Below, piece by piece: positions 51,001-58,023 of a stretch of 64,000 nt of DNA (the first letter of the stretch is position 1; every line of letters begins with the position of its first letter). Under the pieces are notes generated by a model. That model ran no database searches and had not been told where the DNA came from. It was given only the letters and a program-made list of their open reading frames with translations. The stretch comes from Bolinopsis microptera (Eukaryota > Ctenophora > Tentaculata > Lobata > Bolinopsidae), in contig NC_087073.1 in the NCBI RefSeq assembly GCF_026151205.1, forward strand, positions 18,628,837 through 18,692,836, written 5' to 3'. The position numbers were made by a program, and so were the translations under genes.

Positions 51001-54000
51001 GATAGAGGAGAGTGATATCTATCTGCTGCTTTTGGTCCCATGGAAAAATATTGTTCCTAGCCGAATTTATTGCCGGTCAAAGGTCAGCGTTCATGTGTAA
51101 TTGTATTGCGCGAGCGATTTTCAATCGCGCGCCCTGAAAATTGAGTCTAAAATTCTATCTTCTCCTACATTTTTTGAGCAATCACCTTGAAACTTTCAGG
51201 ATATGTTCTAAGGACCGTTTAGAAGATTCCATTCGATCAGAAGTTTAAGATAGGCCTTAGAAAATTTTTTATTCGATTTTGAAAATCTTGGACCTGGAAA
51301 AATTGTCCAAAAACGAGGTCCAAGATTTTCAAAATCGAATAAAAATTTTTCTAAGGCCTATCTTAAAATTCTGATCGAATGGAATCTTCTAAATGGTCCT
51401 TAGAACATATCCTGAAAGTTTCAAGGTGATTGCTCAATAAATGTAGGAGAAGATAGAATTTTAGACTCAATTTTCAGGGCGCGCGATTGAAAATCGCTTG
51501 CGCAATACAATTACACATGAACGCTGACCTTTGACCGGCAATAAATTCGGCTAGGAACAATATTTTTCCATGGGACCAAAAGCAGCAGATAGGTATCACT
51601 CCCCTCTATCAGAAACAACTTTAAAATCAATTTCGAGAGAAATTTCATAAAGACCCCCCCCTGCCCCCTTAACTCTGCTGAAGAAGCAATTCCCTAATGC
51701 TGAAATCGTCACTTATTACCTTGGAAGTGATCAGAATGAGCAGCTGTTTGCATTTATTCGGGTTTCTTTTTCATCTGGTCGCTCAAGAAATACGGATGCG
51801 ATAATTATGGCCCATGGAATGGAGAGGAAGAATGTGTACAGTGCTTTATCATTACATGAAGACACATCTGCAATTGCACATGCACGTGGAAGTACAGTTT
51901 TGCATCCTACAGTTCACCTCAAAAAGGTTAAATCTACAGGCCAGAAAGCAGAACGAGTGAAATGGACTGGTGGTATGATAAGCCTAGGCAAGTTGGCAAA
52001 AACGCTGGACAGGGCATCGAGGGACTGCATTCGAGAAGGGAAAAGAAACAATTTCCCTGTGTTCGCCGCAGTCGCAGATCCTGAAGAACGGAGTGGGAAG
52101 CCAATCGTCCATGGCCAAGAACTTTCTTGGGAAGCTGTAGATGATGAAGCTGGACGACTTAGCTTATGAGGTAGAACCTGGAGTTGATGATTGTGATGAT
52201 GGAGAAACGATATCAACAGATAAATATATGGAACACTATCCTTCCGGTCTTTTGAGACACTCACGCTCAATGGAGGAAGAAGCACTTTATCAACAAAATC
52301 TCGTCTTTCAAGATTCAAGGGGGACGCGTTTGGAGTGTCTTCTGATGTTCGCATATACAATCAACCTGAATGCGGATGTTCAACAGTTTTGAAAGCTGGC
52401 AGTACAGAAACTCTTAAAGTCTTCAAATCTCAGCAGGACTTTGCAACAGGAGTGGTTAGATTTATTTCTTATAAGTCATGCCCGATGAAGTACTACTGCC
52501 AGGAACATAGCCTAATCAATGGATCTCCTAATGTTTGGCTACTCGTCGAAGACAAATACATCAGATGCATTGTTCCTTGATGACATTCAAAATCGTTGTG
52601 TTGTCAATGTTTGTATTCTGTACATTTTGAACATCTCACAATTTGCTTTTCTTGAATAGTGAAATGTTTGGTATATATTTGATATACGGTGACTTCCACA
52701 CTTGCATTCTACCGTCCTACTGCACTCAGTCCTAGTTAGGTGTCAGCACTACACTACATATACCGGCCTATCATCCCACATCCTCGTCTTTGATCAAATA
52801 ATTTGAGGCACAGTGTGTAACACTATAACTATAGTTGGCATTTCTGTTGGGCAAAAACGTTTTGGCAATGTATTGGCAGTTGGGATAGTGCTAAGCACTC
52901 TAAACTATAAAGGTGCATGGGAATGTTGGATTATGGTATGGTTGTCATATTGCTGGTGTGGCGTCCGCAATATTATCAGTCGCCTTTGAAAATCTACTAC
53001 AGATTTTCTTTCTGTATATCACTATACAGTTCCTCTTTAGAAAAAGTGCATGTGACAAGTAACGAGACAAGGATGCTCTAGGATCAGGAGCGACAAATGA
53101 TCAATTGTTCTAGACGTGAGGCTTTCTGCAGTAACGGCCCTAGCGAACAGGGGGATGGTTGTTCGCTTGAGTACTATGATGCGGTTATACAAGTCTGGCA
53201 AAACAATTTGTGACCTGCCTATTGGCCGGGCGCCGCCGTAGACTCAACACATGGTGTGTGGGGTATTTACCTCGGGCACACACCTTAATCTCTCGACCGG
53301 CGGGTCACACCCAAATCTCCTGCTCCAACTCTTTCAAAGGCTGGTACCCTACTACTACGTGGCCAGAAGGAAATTCTTGTAGGAACTCTTAATGTACGAA
53401 CAATAAGAGAACAATACAAGAGGGATGAGCTGGGTGTATGCATGAGGGATAGTGGCGTACATATTTTGGGCATTCAGGAGCATCGGGTAGTACATAGCAC
53501 TGAAATCGAGTATCAAGATCTTGGAAGCTCTCACCTCATAACAACTTCGGCATGGAGAACCAGCAATGGGGCGGCTGCTGGTGGGGTTGGTATTGTCTTG
53601 GACAAAAAGACAGTATTCAACTCATTGATTAGTGTATACTCACATGACAGGAGGACGATGGTAGCCAACTTTGCAGGGAACCCGGTCACAACTGTTATTG
53701 TGACTTATAGCCCGACAGAGGGGGCGACTGTCGACGAAGCAGAAAACTACTACGACAGCCTTGGTGGTGCCATCGACCAGATACCAGCCCACAACTTACT
53801 ATTCGTTGTAGGAGACCTCAATGCGCATGTCTCATCATCAGGAAACTGGACATCCTTCCACAAGGGTCCAGCAAACCGAAATGGTAGACTGCTAGAGGAT
53901 ATGCTGTTGGAGCGACAGCTAGAAATCACAAACACCAGATTTCAGAAGCGAAGAGGTAAACTCTGGACATATCTCTCAGATATGAGTCAAAGTAAATCTC

Positions 54001-56902
54001 AAATCGACTTCATCATTTGCCGGAAGAAATGGCGGAACTCCGTCAAGAACTCCGAAGCATATGGTAGTTTCCACAGTATTGGCTCGGATCACAGAGTAGT
54101 CGTAGCAAGGGTAAAGCTTAGTCTACGGATAAGCAAGACGGAGAAGAGGGCTCCGGTTCTGGACTGGTCTAAACTTAAAACTGATATCGCTCTACAAGAG
54201 AGGTACACAGTGGAAGTTAAAAACCGCTTTTCCATACTTGAAAAGGATGATCAGACGGCAACAGAAAGGTACCAATGCTTTATTGATGCGAATAGGACAA
54301 CTTCTCGACTTTTACTACCTGAAAAGGAGAAAAAGAAAAGATGTAAAATCTCAGCGACTCCAAGTGTTGAAATTGCCAGGCTGAAGCTGAGGGAATGTAG
54401 CATAAAATACCACTCAGATGCTACAGAAGACAACCGAATAGCTGTCCAAGAGGGCAAACAGAAGCTAGGCGATGCTTATCAAGCAGCCAAAGAGCACCTG
54501 CTGGAGGGGCAGGTCCGGGAACTGGAGGAAGCAAGTTGGCAGGGCAGACATGCTAAAAGCTGGACCATGATCAACAAGATCACAGGTAAAGCTCCATCAT
54601 ATACTGGCAAAATCAAGGGAAACTCACCAACGGAAAGGGTTCAGAAATGGAAGGACTATTTTGCTACTCTTCTCGGCTCACCACCGACGGTAGAGAACGC
54701 GGAAGAGGATATTGATCCAGTCCACCCACCTCTGAATATCGGAACAGAACCGTTTACGTTGGATGAGTACAGGAAAGCAAAGTCCAGCATAAAGGAAGGG
54801 AAAGCATGGGGTGACGACAACATAGCCCCAGAAGTCTTAAAACGATGCGACCTTGATCAAATTGTCTTAGACTTCTGTAACAATGCTCTATTGAAAGGTG
54901 AGAAACCAGACCAATGGTCAACTGCCAACATCATACCAATTCCAAAGAAGGGCGACCTTAGCGAACCAATGAACTATCGGGGAATAAGCTTGTCATCCCT
55001 AGTTGCCAAGTCTCTAAACAAGATGGTTCTAAACCGGTTGAAGCCAGAAATCGAGACAATTCTGCGTAGAAACCAGAATGGATTCAGACCAGGAAGGTCA
55101 ACAACTCAACAGATATTGGTACTGAGACGTCTTATAGAGGGTGTCAAGAGTCGGAAACTGCCAGCTGTTCTGACATTTATAGACTTTAAGAAGGCTTTCG
55201 ACAGTGTACATCGTGGGAAAATGCTAAAGATTCTAGAAGCTTACGGCATTCCAGTCAAAATCGTGCAGCTTATACGGCTCATGTACGAGAAGACAATGGC
55301 CAAAGTCCTAACTCCAGACGGAGAAACTGAATTGTTCGAGATACTTGCAGGTGTGTTACAGGGTGATACCTTAGCACCTTACCTCTTTGCAATAGTCATC
55401 GACTACTGTATGAGGCAAGCCATAGGCGATGATGCGGAGCGACTTGGACTCACCCTCGAACGTAGAAAAAGCAGAAGAGTGGGGCCCAAGATCATCACCG
55501 ATGTGGACTTTGCAGATGATATAGCACTTATATCTGAGGACATGGACAAGGCTAACGAGTTCCTGCTCAGAGTAGAATCGGCGGCAGCAAGCGTGGGACT
55601 ACACATAAACGAAGGCAAGACCAAGGTCATGACACTGAATATGGAGGATCGATCTAGCGACCTACAAAGTCGATCCGGGGAAGCCATAGAAAATGTAGAT
55701 GATTTCATCTACTTAGGCTCCTGGATTGAGAGCACAGATAGGGAGATAAGGGTTAGAAAGGGAAAAGCGTGGGGTGCCCTACATAGACTGAAGGATATCT
55801 GGAAATCCAAACTCTCAAAGAGCCTAAAGATTAGATTGTTCATAGCGGCTTGTGAATCAGTACTGCTCTACGGATCAGAAACCTGGACACTGACAAAGGC
55901 TCAAGAGAAAAGTTTGGACGGGACATACACAAAGATGTTGCGTATGGTGCTGGGTATCTCATGGAAGGACAAGGTCAGCAATATAACTTTGTATGGTAGC
56001 CTCCCAAGGCTGTCAAACAAGTTACGAAGCAGGAGATTAAAAATGGCGGGACACTGCATCCGACATCCTGAGCTACTTGCCAGTGATTTAGTCTTATGGG
56101 AACCTACGCACGGTAGAGCACAGCAAGGCCGACCAAGACAAAGCTACTTGTCTATGTTACTGAAGGAAGTTGGGACAAACTCTAAAGAGGAACTGCGAAC
56201 CCTGATGCGGGACAGGGATATATGGAGGGGGTTTTCTGGCGTAGATCGGACTTAGCTCCGACATAGTAGTAGTAGTAGTAGTAGTATACGGTAATACATT
56301 TCTATTTTTTTAATTTGTCATATGAATCTTTGACTTTAACGATCATTCCAAGCGTTATAAAGCATGAAACATGTCTCTTATTCAAGTACTAATAATATTT
56401 GCGAATTTAAAGTCATCCTAAAGGTCAAATATGAAGACCTAAATTCATGGCATAAATTGGCATAAATGGAGAATTGGCCAAACAAAATTTCCATTTATGC
56501 CATGAAATTTCTATGCCATTTGATGAATTTTATGCCATTTTTCTCCATTCTATGCCATTGGTACCCCCCCGGACGTGTTATAAAACGTTGACTAACAACG
56601 CCTAGTGAACAAAATGTGCTTAGAAAATTATGCGCATAAAATGTACCATTACTGGTACTGCCTTAATATGTGAACGGTCCTTTGATACTTTGAGTAAAAC
56701 ATAATCGCCTCTTTTTTATTCTTATTGTTCTAGAACATTACCAGATGACTCCACAAAATCACACCTATTTTGAGATTTCTTTACTTAATTCCCACCAGGA
56801 AGTTGTATGAGAGTTGTAAAGCGACTGGATCTAGGAGAAATCAACATTCTGGACAGTATTTCTGCGTTAACACATTTTGGGAACAACCAGAACGTTCACT
56901 GA
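42033..56902 (+). CDS. POLR3C: DNA-directed RNA polymerase III subunit RPC3 (C62/C82 homologue), nine coding exons
   Basis: Subunit of the Pol III heterotrimer (with the POLR3F and POLR3G products) that helps open promoters for tRNA and 5S transcription in the nucleus. Exons: 42033-42223, 42369-42630, 42878-43024, 43401-43523, 43750-43834, 46557-46732, 46983-47210, 47378-47501, 56799-56902. They sum to 1440 nt, a 479-residue protein against about 534 in human, and every junction is GT-AG and in phase. Family landmarks: N-terminal winged helix (KRTANQCLCVLIKHRFVR), DMAEVVLEELL, the acidic/basic linker PPTKKSRSSGG, GGGSFLINFSNF, VRERFGPKSHRIFSIVMAKK, IEQKQVAELALIP, KELLYTLYTENFLEIQE, SPLRTFYLF and the coiled C-terminus (EDLEDMLTSSEKQQL). 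The last exon, KRLDLGEINILDSISALTHF, aligns with the human KLDASEI region and ends at a TGA at 56900. Intron 5 carries an antisense GPCR; intron 8 (9.3 kb) is filled with transposons. The ATG lies 6 nt after a splice acceptor, so there is a 5'UTR intron. Confidence 0.92.
43972..44864 (-). pseudogene. Rhodopsin-like GPCR inside POLR3C intron 5, broken by a one-base frameshift
   Basis: A class A receptor antisense to its host gene. From the ATG at 44864, the first frame covers TM1-TM3 (GNLVVL, NLAVAD, C in TM3, then SLNVSK in place of DRY) and stops at about 44511. A second frame, open from about 44532 to 43972 with no ATG of its own, resumes with FPFLARIR, TM4 (FIWLAALP), TM5 (VIPGFIILG), TM6 (SVVFLISLLPVG) and a canonical TM7, NPIVYLITIRSF, plus a short tail ending EPTT. 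Alignment with the receptor at 608 needs one extra base between the SLNVSK codons and the second frame, with no splice signals between. A single-base deletion near 44532-44540 (or a sequencing error) explains it. Otherwise the sequence looks well preserved. Confidence 0.75.
44865..45955. other. Intronic sequence between the GPCR and its tail duplicate
   Basis: No coding sequence seen. Related words CCCGACAAAAAGGCCC and CCCGACAATAAGGCCC occur at about 45600 and 45708. Confidence 0.3.
45956..46060 (-). pseudogene. Duplicated GPCR C-terminal tail fragment
   Basis: About 95 bp closely match the 3' end of the neighbouring GPCR (43972-44055): both contain TAGCAGCTTGATTCAAATC, GAACA.ACTTGTAAC.ATAGTGAT and CTCACGAAATTGC.GAAAC on the plus strand. 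It covers only the last turn of TM7 and the tail. The match ends abruptly on its upstream side, so this is a relic of a tandem receptor duplication. Confidence 0.75.
48383..49037. repeat. Block of repeated TGAGGCTAAC motifs with internal tandem duplication
   Basis: TGAGGCTAA(C) occurs at about 48384, 48519, 48549, 48692, 48998 and 49028, with an inverse copy at 48398-48405 forming a hairpin with the first. Two diverged copies of a segment (ATACTTTTGTGTATATTTTCGAG, GTTCGGTATTGTGACTATCTAAT, ATTCGACCGCATTTTAA) lie at about 48562-48740 and 48804-48930. It may be a further small element of the same style or the subterminal region of element C. Confidence 0.55.
49231..50511 (+). mobile_element. Penelope-like element, 5'-truncated (RT end plus GIY-YIG endonuclease)
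   Basis: The 426-codon frame begins within the RT: ANITVFYV, then RYIDDGAGFF at about residues 30-39 with the YxDD-type catalytic pair, and AFLDIEF. A linker with a Cys cluster (PCRKKNCATC, about 271-282) precedes the GIY-YIG nuclease: YLIRCKLCEKPYVGKST at about 312-328 and RVRFGEHR. The RT fingers and N-terminus are missing. Just upstream a frameshifted RT-motif piece (PMGPC, about 49208-49222) suggests the coding sequence once continued. Penelope elements use this RT/GIY-YIG pair for target-primed insertion; this copy should be dead. Unspliced, it lies in the sense direction of POLR3C. Confidence 0.85.
50950..51672. mobile_element. Foldback (palindromic) element flanked by TTAA
   Basis: Arms of about 345-357 bp (50950-51295 and 51316-51672) are reverse complements with few mismatches around a 20-bp loop. 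Both outer ends read TTAA next to GGGGGCA (inverse TGCCCCC), so either TTAA is the target-site duplication, as in piggyBac-type MITEs, or it is part of the repeat. The left arm has a short gap near its outer end relative to the right arm's extra C run. No coding capacity. A transcript would form a long hairpin. Confidence 0.85.
51673..52579 (+). pseudogene. Unrecognised broken ORF between the foldback and the RTE LINE
   Basis: Coding-like sequence is open from the foldback boundary: LLKKQFPNAEIVTYYLGSD, AFIRVSFSSGRSRNTDAII, then the 120-codon frame from 51807 (HAHARG-type text, VKWTGGMISLGKLAKTLDRA, RNNFPVFAAVADPEER, ELSWEAVDDEAG). It shifts near 52150 into DKYMEHYPSGLLRHSRS and again near 52320 into FGVSSDVRIYNQPECGC and VRFISYKSCPMKYYCQEH, stopping at 52579. 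About 300 codons with two frameshifts. I recognise no family. It may be the remnant of the gene that belonged to element C, or a captured host exon set. Confidence 0.4.
53295..56285 (+). mobile_element. RTE-type LINE, nearly intact, with (TAG)n tail
   Basis: One uninterrupted frame runs from a stop at about 53292 to 56255 and is followed by a short (TAG)7 tail (56264-56285), the simple-repeat 3' end typical of RTE elements. The 5' untranslated part probably begins near 53100-53150. It lies in the same orientation as POLR3C, inside element C, and looks young because the frame is unbroken. Confidence 0.85.
53442..56255 (+). CDS. RTE-like LINE polyprotein (APE endonuclease plus reverse transcriptase)
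   Basis: A 937-codon protein for target-primed retrotransposition. The apurinic-like endonuclease occupies about residues 1-225: GIQEHR (E13), GDLNAH (D125, N127), QIDFI and GSDHRVV (D216, H217). The RT spans about 440-720: NYRGISLSSL, NQNGFRPGRSTTQQI, TFIDFKKAFDSVH, GVLQGDTLAPYLF and FADDIAL (about 689-695). The tail has YGSETWTLT, KMAGHCIRH and GRPRQSYLSMLLKE, as in RTE proteins. The first in-frame ATG is at 53442, but the frame is open about 49 codons further up with endonuclease-like sequence (KEILVGTLNVRTIRE), so the N-terminus is probably longer or starts at a non-ATG. All catalytic residues I can check are present, so the copy may be competent. Confidence 0.85.
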   Translation: MRDSGVHILGIQEHRVVHSTEIEYQDLGSSHLITTSAWRTSNGAAAGGVGIVLDKKTVFNSLISVYSHDRRTMVANFAGNPVTTVIVTYSPTEGATVDEAENYYDSLGGAIDQIPAHNLLFVVGDLNAHVSSSGNWTSFHKGPANRNGRLLEDMLLERQLEITNTRFQKRRGKLWTYLSDMSQSKSQIDFIICRKKWRNSVKNSEAYGSFHSIGSDHRVVVARVKLSLRISKTEKRAPVLDWSKLKTDIALQERYTVEVKNRFSILEKDDQTATERYQCFIDANRTTSRLLLPEKEKKKRCKISATPSVEIARLKLRECSIKYHSDATEDNRIAVQEGKQKLGDAYQAAKEHLLEGQVRELEEASWQGRHAKSWTMINKITGKAPSYTGKIKGNSPTERVQKWKDYFATLLGSPPTVENAEEDIDPVHPPLNIGTEPFTLDEYRKAKSSIKEGKAWGDDNIAPEVLKRCDLDQIVLDFCNNALLKGEKPDQWSTANIIPIPKKGDLSEPMNYRGISLSSLVAKSLNKMVLNRLKPEIETILRRNQNGFRPGRSTTQQILVLRRLIEGVKSRKLPAVLTFIDFKKAFDSVHRGKMLKILEAYGIPVKIVQLIRLMYEKTMAKVLTPDGETELFEILAGVLQGDTLAPYLFAIVIDYCMRQAIGDDAERLGLTLERRKSRRVGPKIITDVDFADDIALISEDMDKANEFLLRVESAAASVGLHINEGKTKVMTLNMEDRSSDLQSRSGEAIENVDDFIYLGSWIESTDREIRVRKGKAWGALHRLKDIWKSKLSKSLKIRLFIAACESVLLYGSETWTLTKAQEKSLDGTYTKMLRMVLGISWKDKVSNITLYGSLPRLSNKLRSRRLKMAGHCIRHPELLASDLVLWEPTHGRAQQGRPRQSYLSMLLKEVGTNSKEELRTLMRDRDIWRGFSGVDRT

Positions 56903-57295
56903 CCCATTTAGAATATTTTTATAATAATATGCCTGGATTGGGTTTTTATTCAGTGATTGTGATATCATACATTTTATTTATTTTCAGCGATGTACTAATT
57001 TATTTCGAAGCTTTATCCATCCATCTGTCGTACTAACTGGTCACGTGATCTGTAACCCTAATCTTTATATTCTTTTCACAATGAGGAAGGGAAATTTAGA
57101 AGTCCTTTAAATTTTGTGGCTTCATAAAACGCTTTTGTTCTGTGAACTTCTCGTTCTGTTACAGGCCTCATCAGATATTATTCTGTATGACTTTCATGTT
57201 GTAACACTAAATTCTTGACATTGATATTGAACATGTTTTGAGTTTGTTTCATTGTTTTTTCTTCATTCTATTATATATCTATGTTTATACAGCTG

Positions 57296-57718
57296 ATGGC
57301 AGGAGTTGCAGCCTCTGAAGATCTAGTCACTCACTCTGGTTCATGTCATTGTGGTAATGTTAAGTTCACAGTTCTAGCTCCCAGCACGCTGGATGTTTGG
57401 AAGTGCAACTGTTCCATCTGTACTAAGAAACAAAACGACCATTTTATCGTACCCAAATCCAGATTGACACTGGCTCCAGGATCAGAGAACCATCTTACAA
57501 CCTACTCGTTCAACAGTGGTAAAGCGAAACATACCTTCTGTAAAACATGTGGCGTGCAGAGTTTTTATACCCCTCGATCAAACCCTGATGGAGTTGGGGT
57601 CATGCCCCATTGTATTGATAGTAAGACTGTGACTGAAATTGTGTGCAAGGAGTTTGATGGACAGAACTGGGAACAGTTTATTGAAACTTCTGATATCCGG
57701 AGTAAATCTAAAGAGTGA
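57296..57718 (+). CDS. CENPV-like protein (GFA/glutathione-dependent formaldehyde-activating domain)
   Basis: About 140 residues, the length of one GFA domain. Zinc-binding cysteines are visible: GSCHCGNVKF, CNCSICTKKQ and FCKTCGVQSFYTPRSNP. The spacing and the stretches KKQN.HFIVP, TTYSFNSGKAKHTFC and PHCID match vertebrate CENPV, which binds microtubules and affects centromeres and the cytoskeleton. Invertebrate homologues are short and of unknown role. A pyrimidine tract ending TACAG at 57292 is a likely splice acceptor, so translation probably starts at the ATG at 57296; an ATG at 57281 would lie in the intron. The gene sits between POLR3C and PDCD7 on the same strand with about 300-400 bp on each side. 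Confidence 0.85.
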   Translation: MAGVAASEDLVTHSGSCHCGNVKFTVLAPSTLDVWKCNCSICTKKQNDHFIVPKSRLTLAPGSENHLTTYSFNSGKAKHTFCKTCGVQSFYTPRSNPDGVGVMPHCIDSKTVTEIVCKEFDGQNWEQFIETSDIRSKSKE

Positions 57719-58023
57719 TATTTTTAATTTTTAACTTTTACTTTGAGCTTGGGTAAACTGTTATGCTAGGAGATCAATTTCATAACTTTTCTATTGTGGA
57801 TAAATTCAAAGTTTGTAGTTCAGCAGAATGTTCTGAGAAGGAAGATGAAAGTAAAATACATCTAAAAATTAAATGAAAGGGAAGTGTTATTCTCAGTGAT
57901 CTCAACCGCCAACTTACAGTTCCACTACTGTTCAGTATCTATTTCTATTTTGTGTACTATCAGCATAATACATGAAAGTGCTGTCCATTTCTCCGTAATA
58001 ACTCAATGCACTGTTTAGGTATC

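Larger units (their letters stand above)
47964..56570. mobile_element. Element C: 8.6-kb composite element with G6/C7 ends and ATGGCATAA terminal modules, in POLR3C intron 8
   Basis: The left end is six G, then TACCAATGGCATAAATGG (from 47964), and a module running to 48085. The same module, nearly identical over about 120 bp (GAATTGGCCAAACAAAATTT, GCCATGAAATTTCTATGCC, CTCCATTCTATGCCATT), recurs in direct orientation at 56447-56560 and ends GGTACCCCCCC at 56570. The octamer GGACGTGT flanks both sides (47956-47963 and 56571-56578), an apparent 8-bp target-site duplication. The left module lacks a C-tract end and the right module lacks a G-tract start. Cargo: a TGAGGCTAAC-motif block, a Penelope-like element, a foldback, an unknown broken ORF and an RTE LINE. 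The last is probably a later insertion. The motif is shared with element A. Confidence 0.7.

Noticed and set aside
57281-57295. Upstream ATG of the CENPV-like gene
   Set aside because: It lies inside the pyrimidine/AG acceptor context; the ATG at 57296 after the acceptor fits better.
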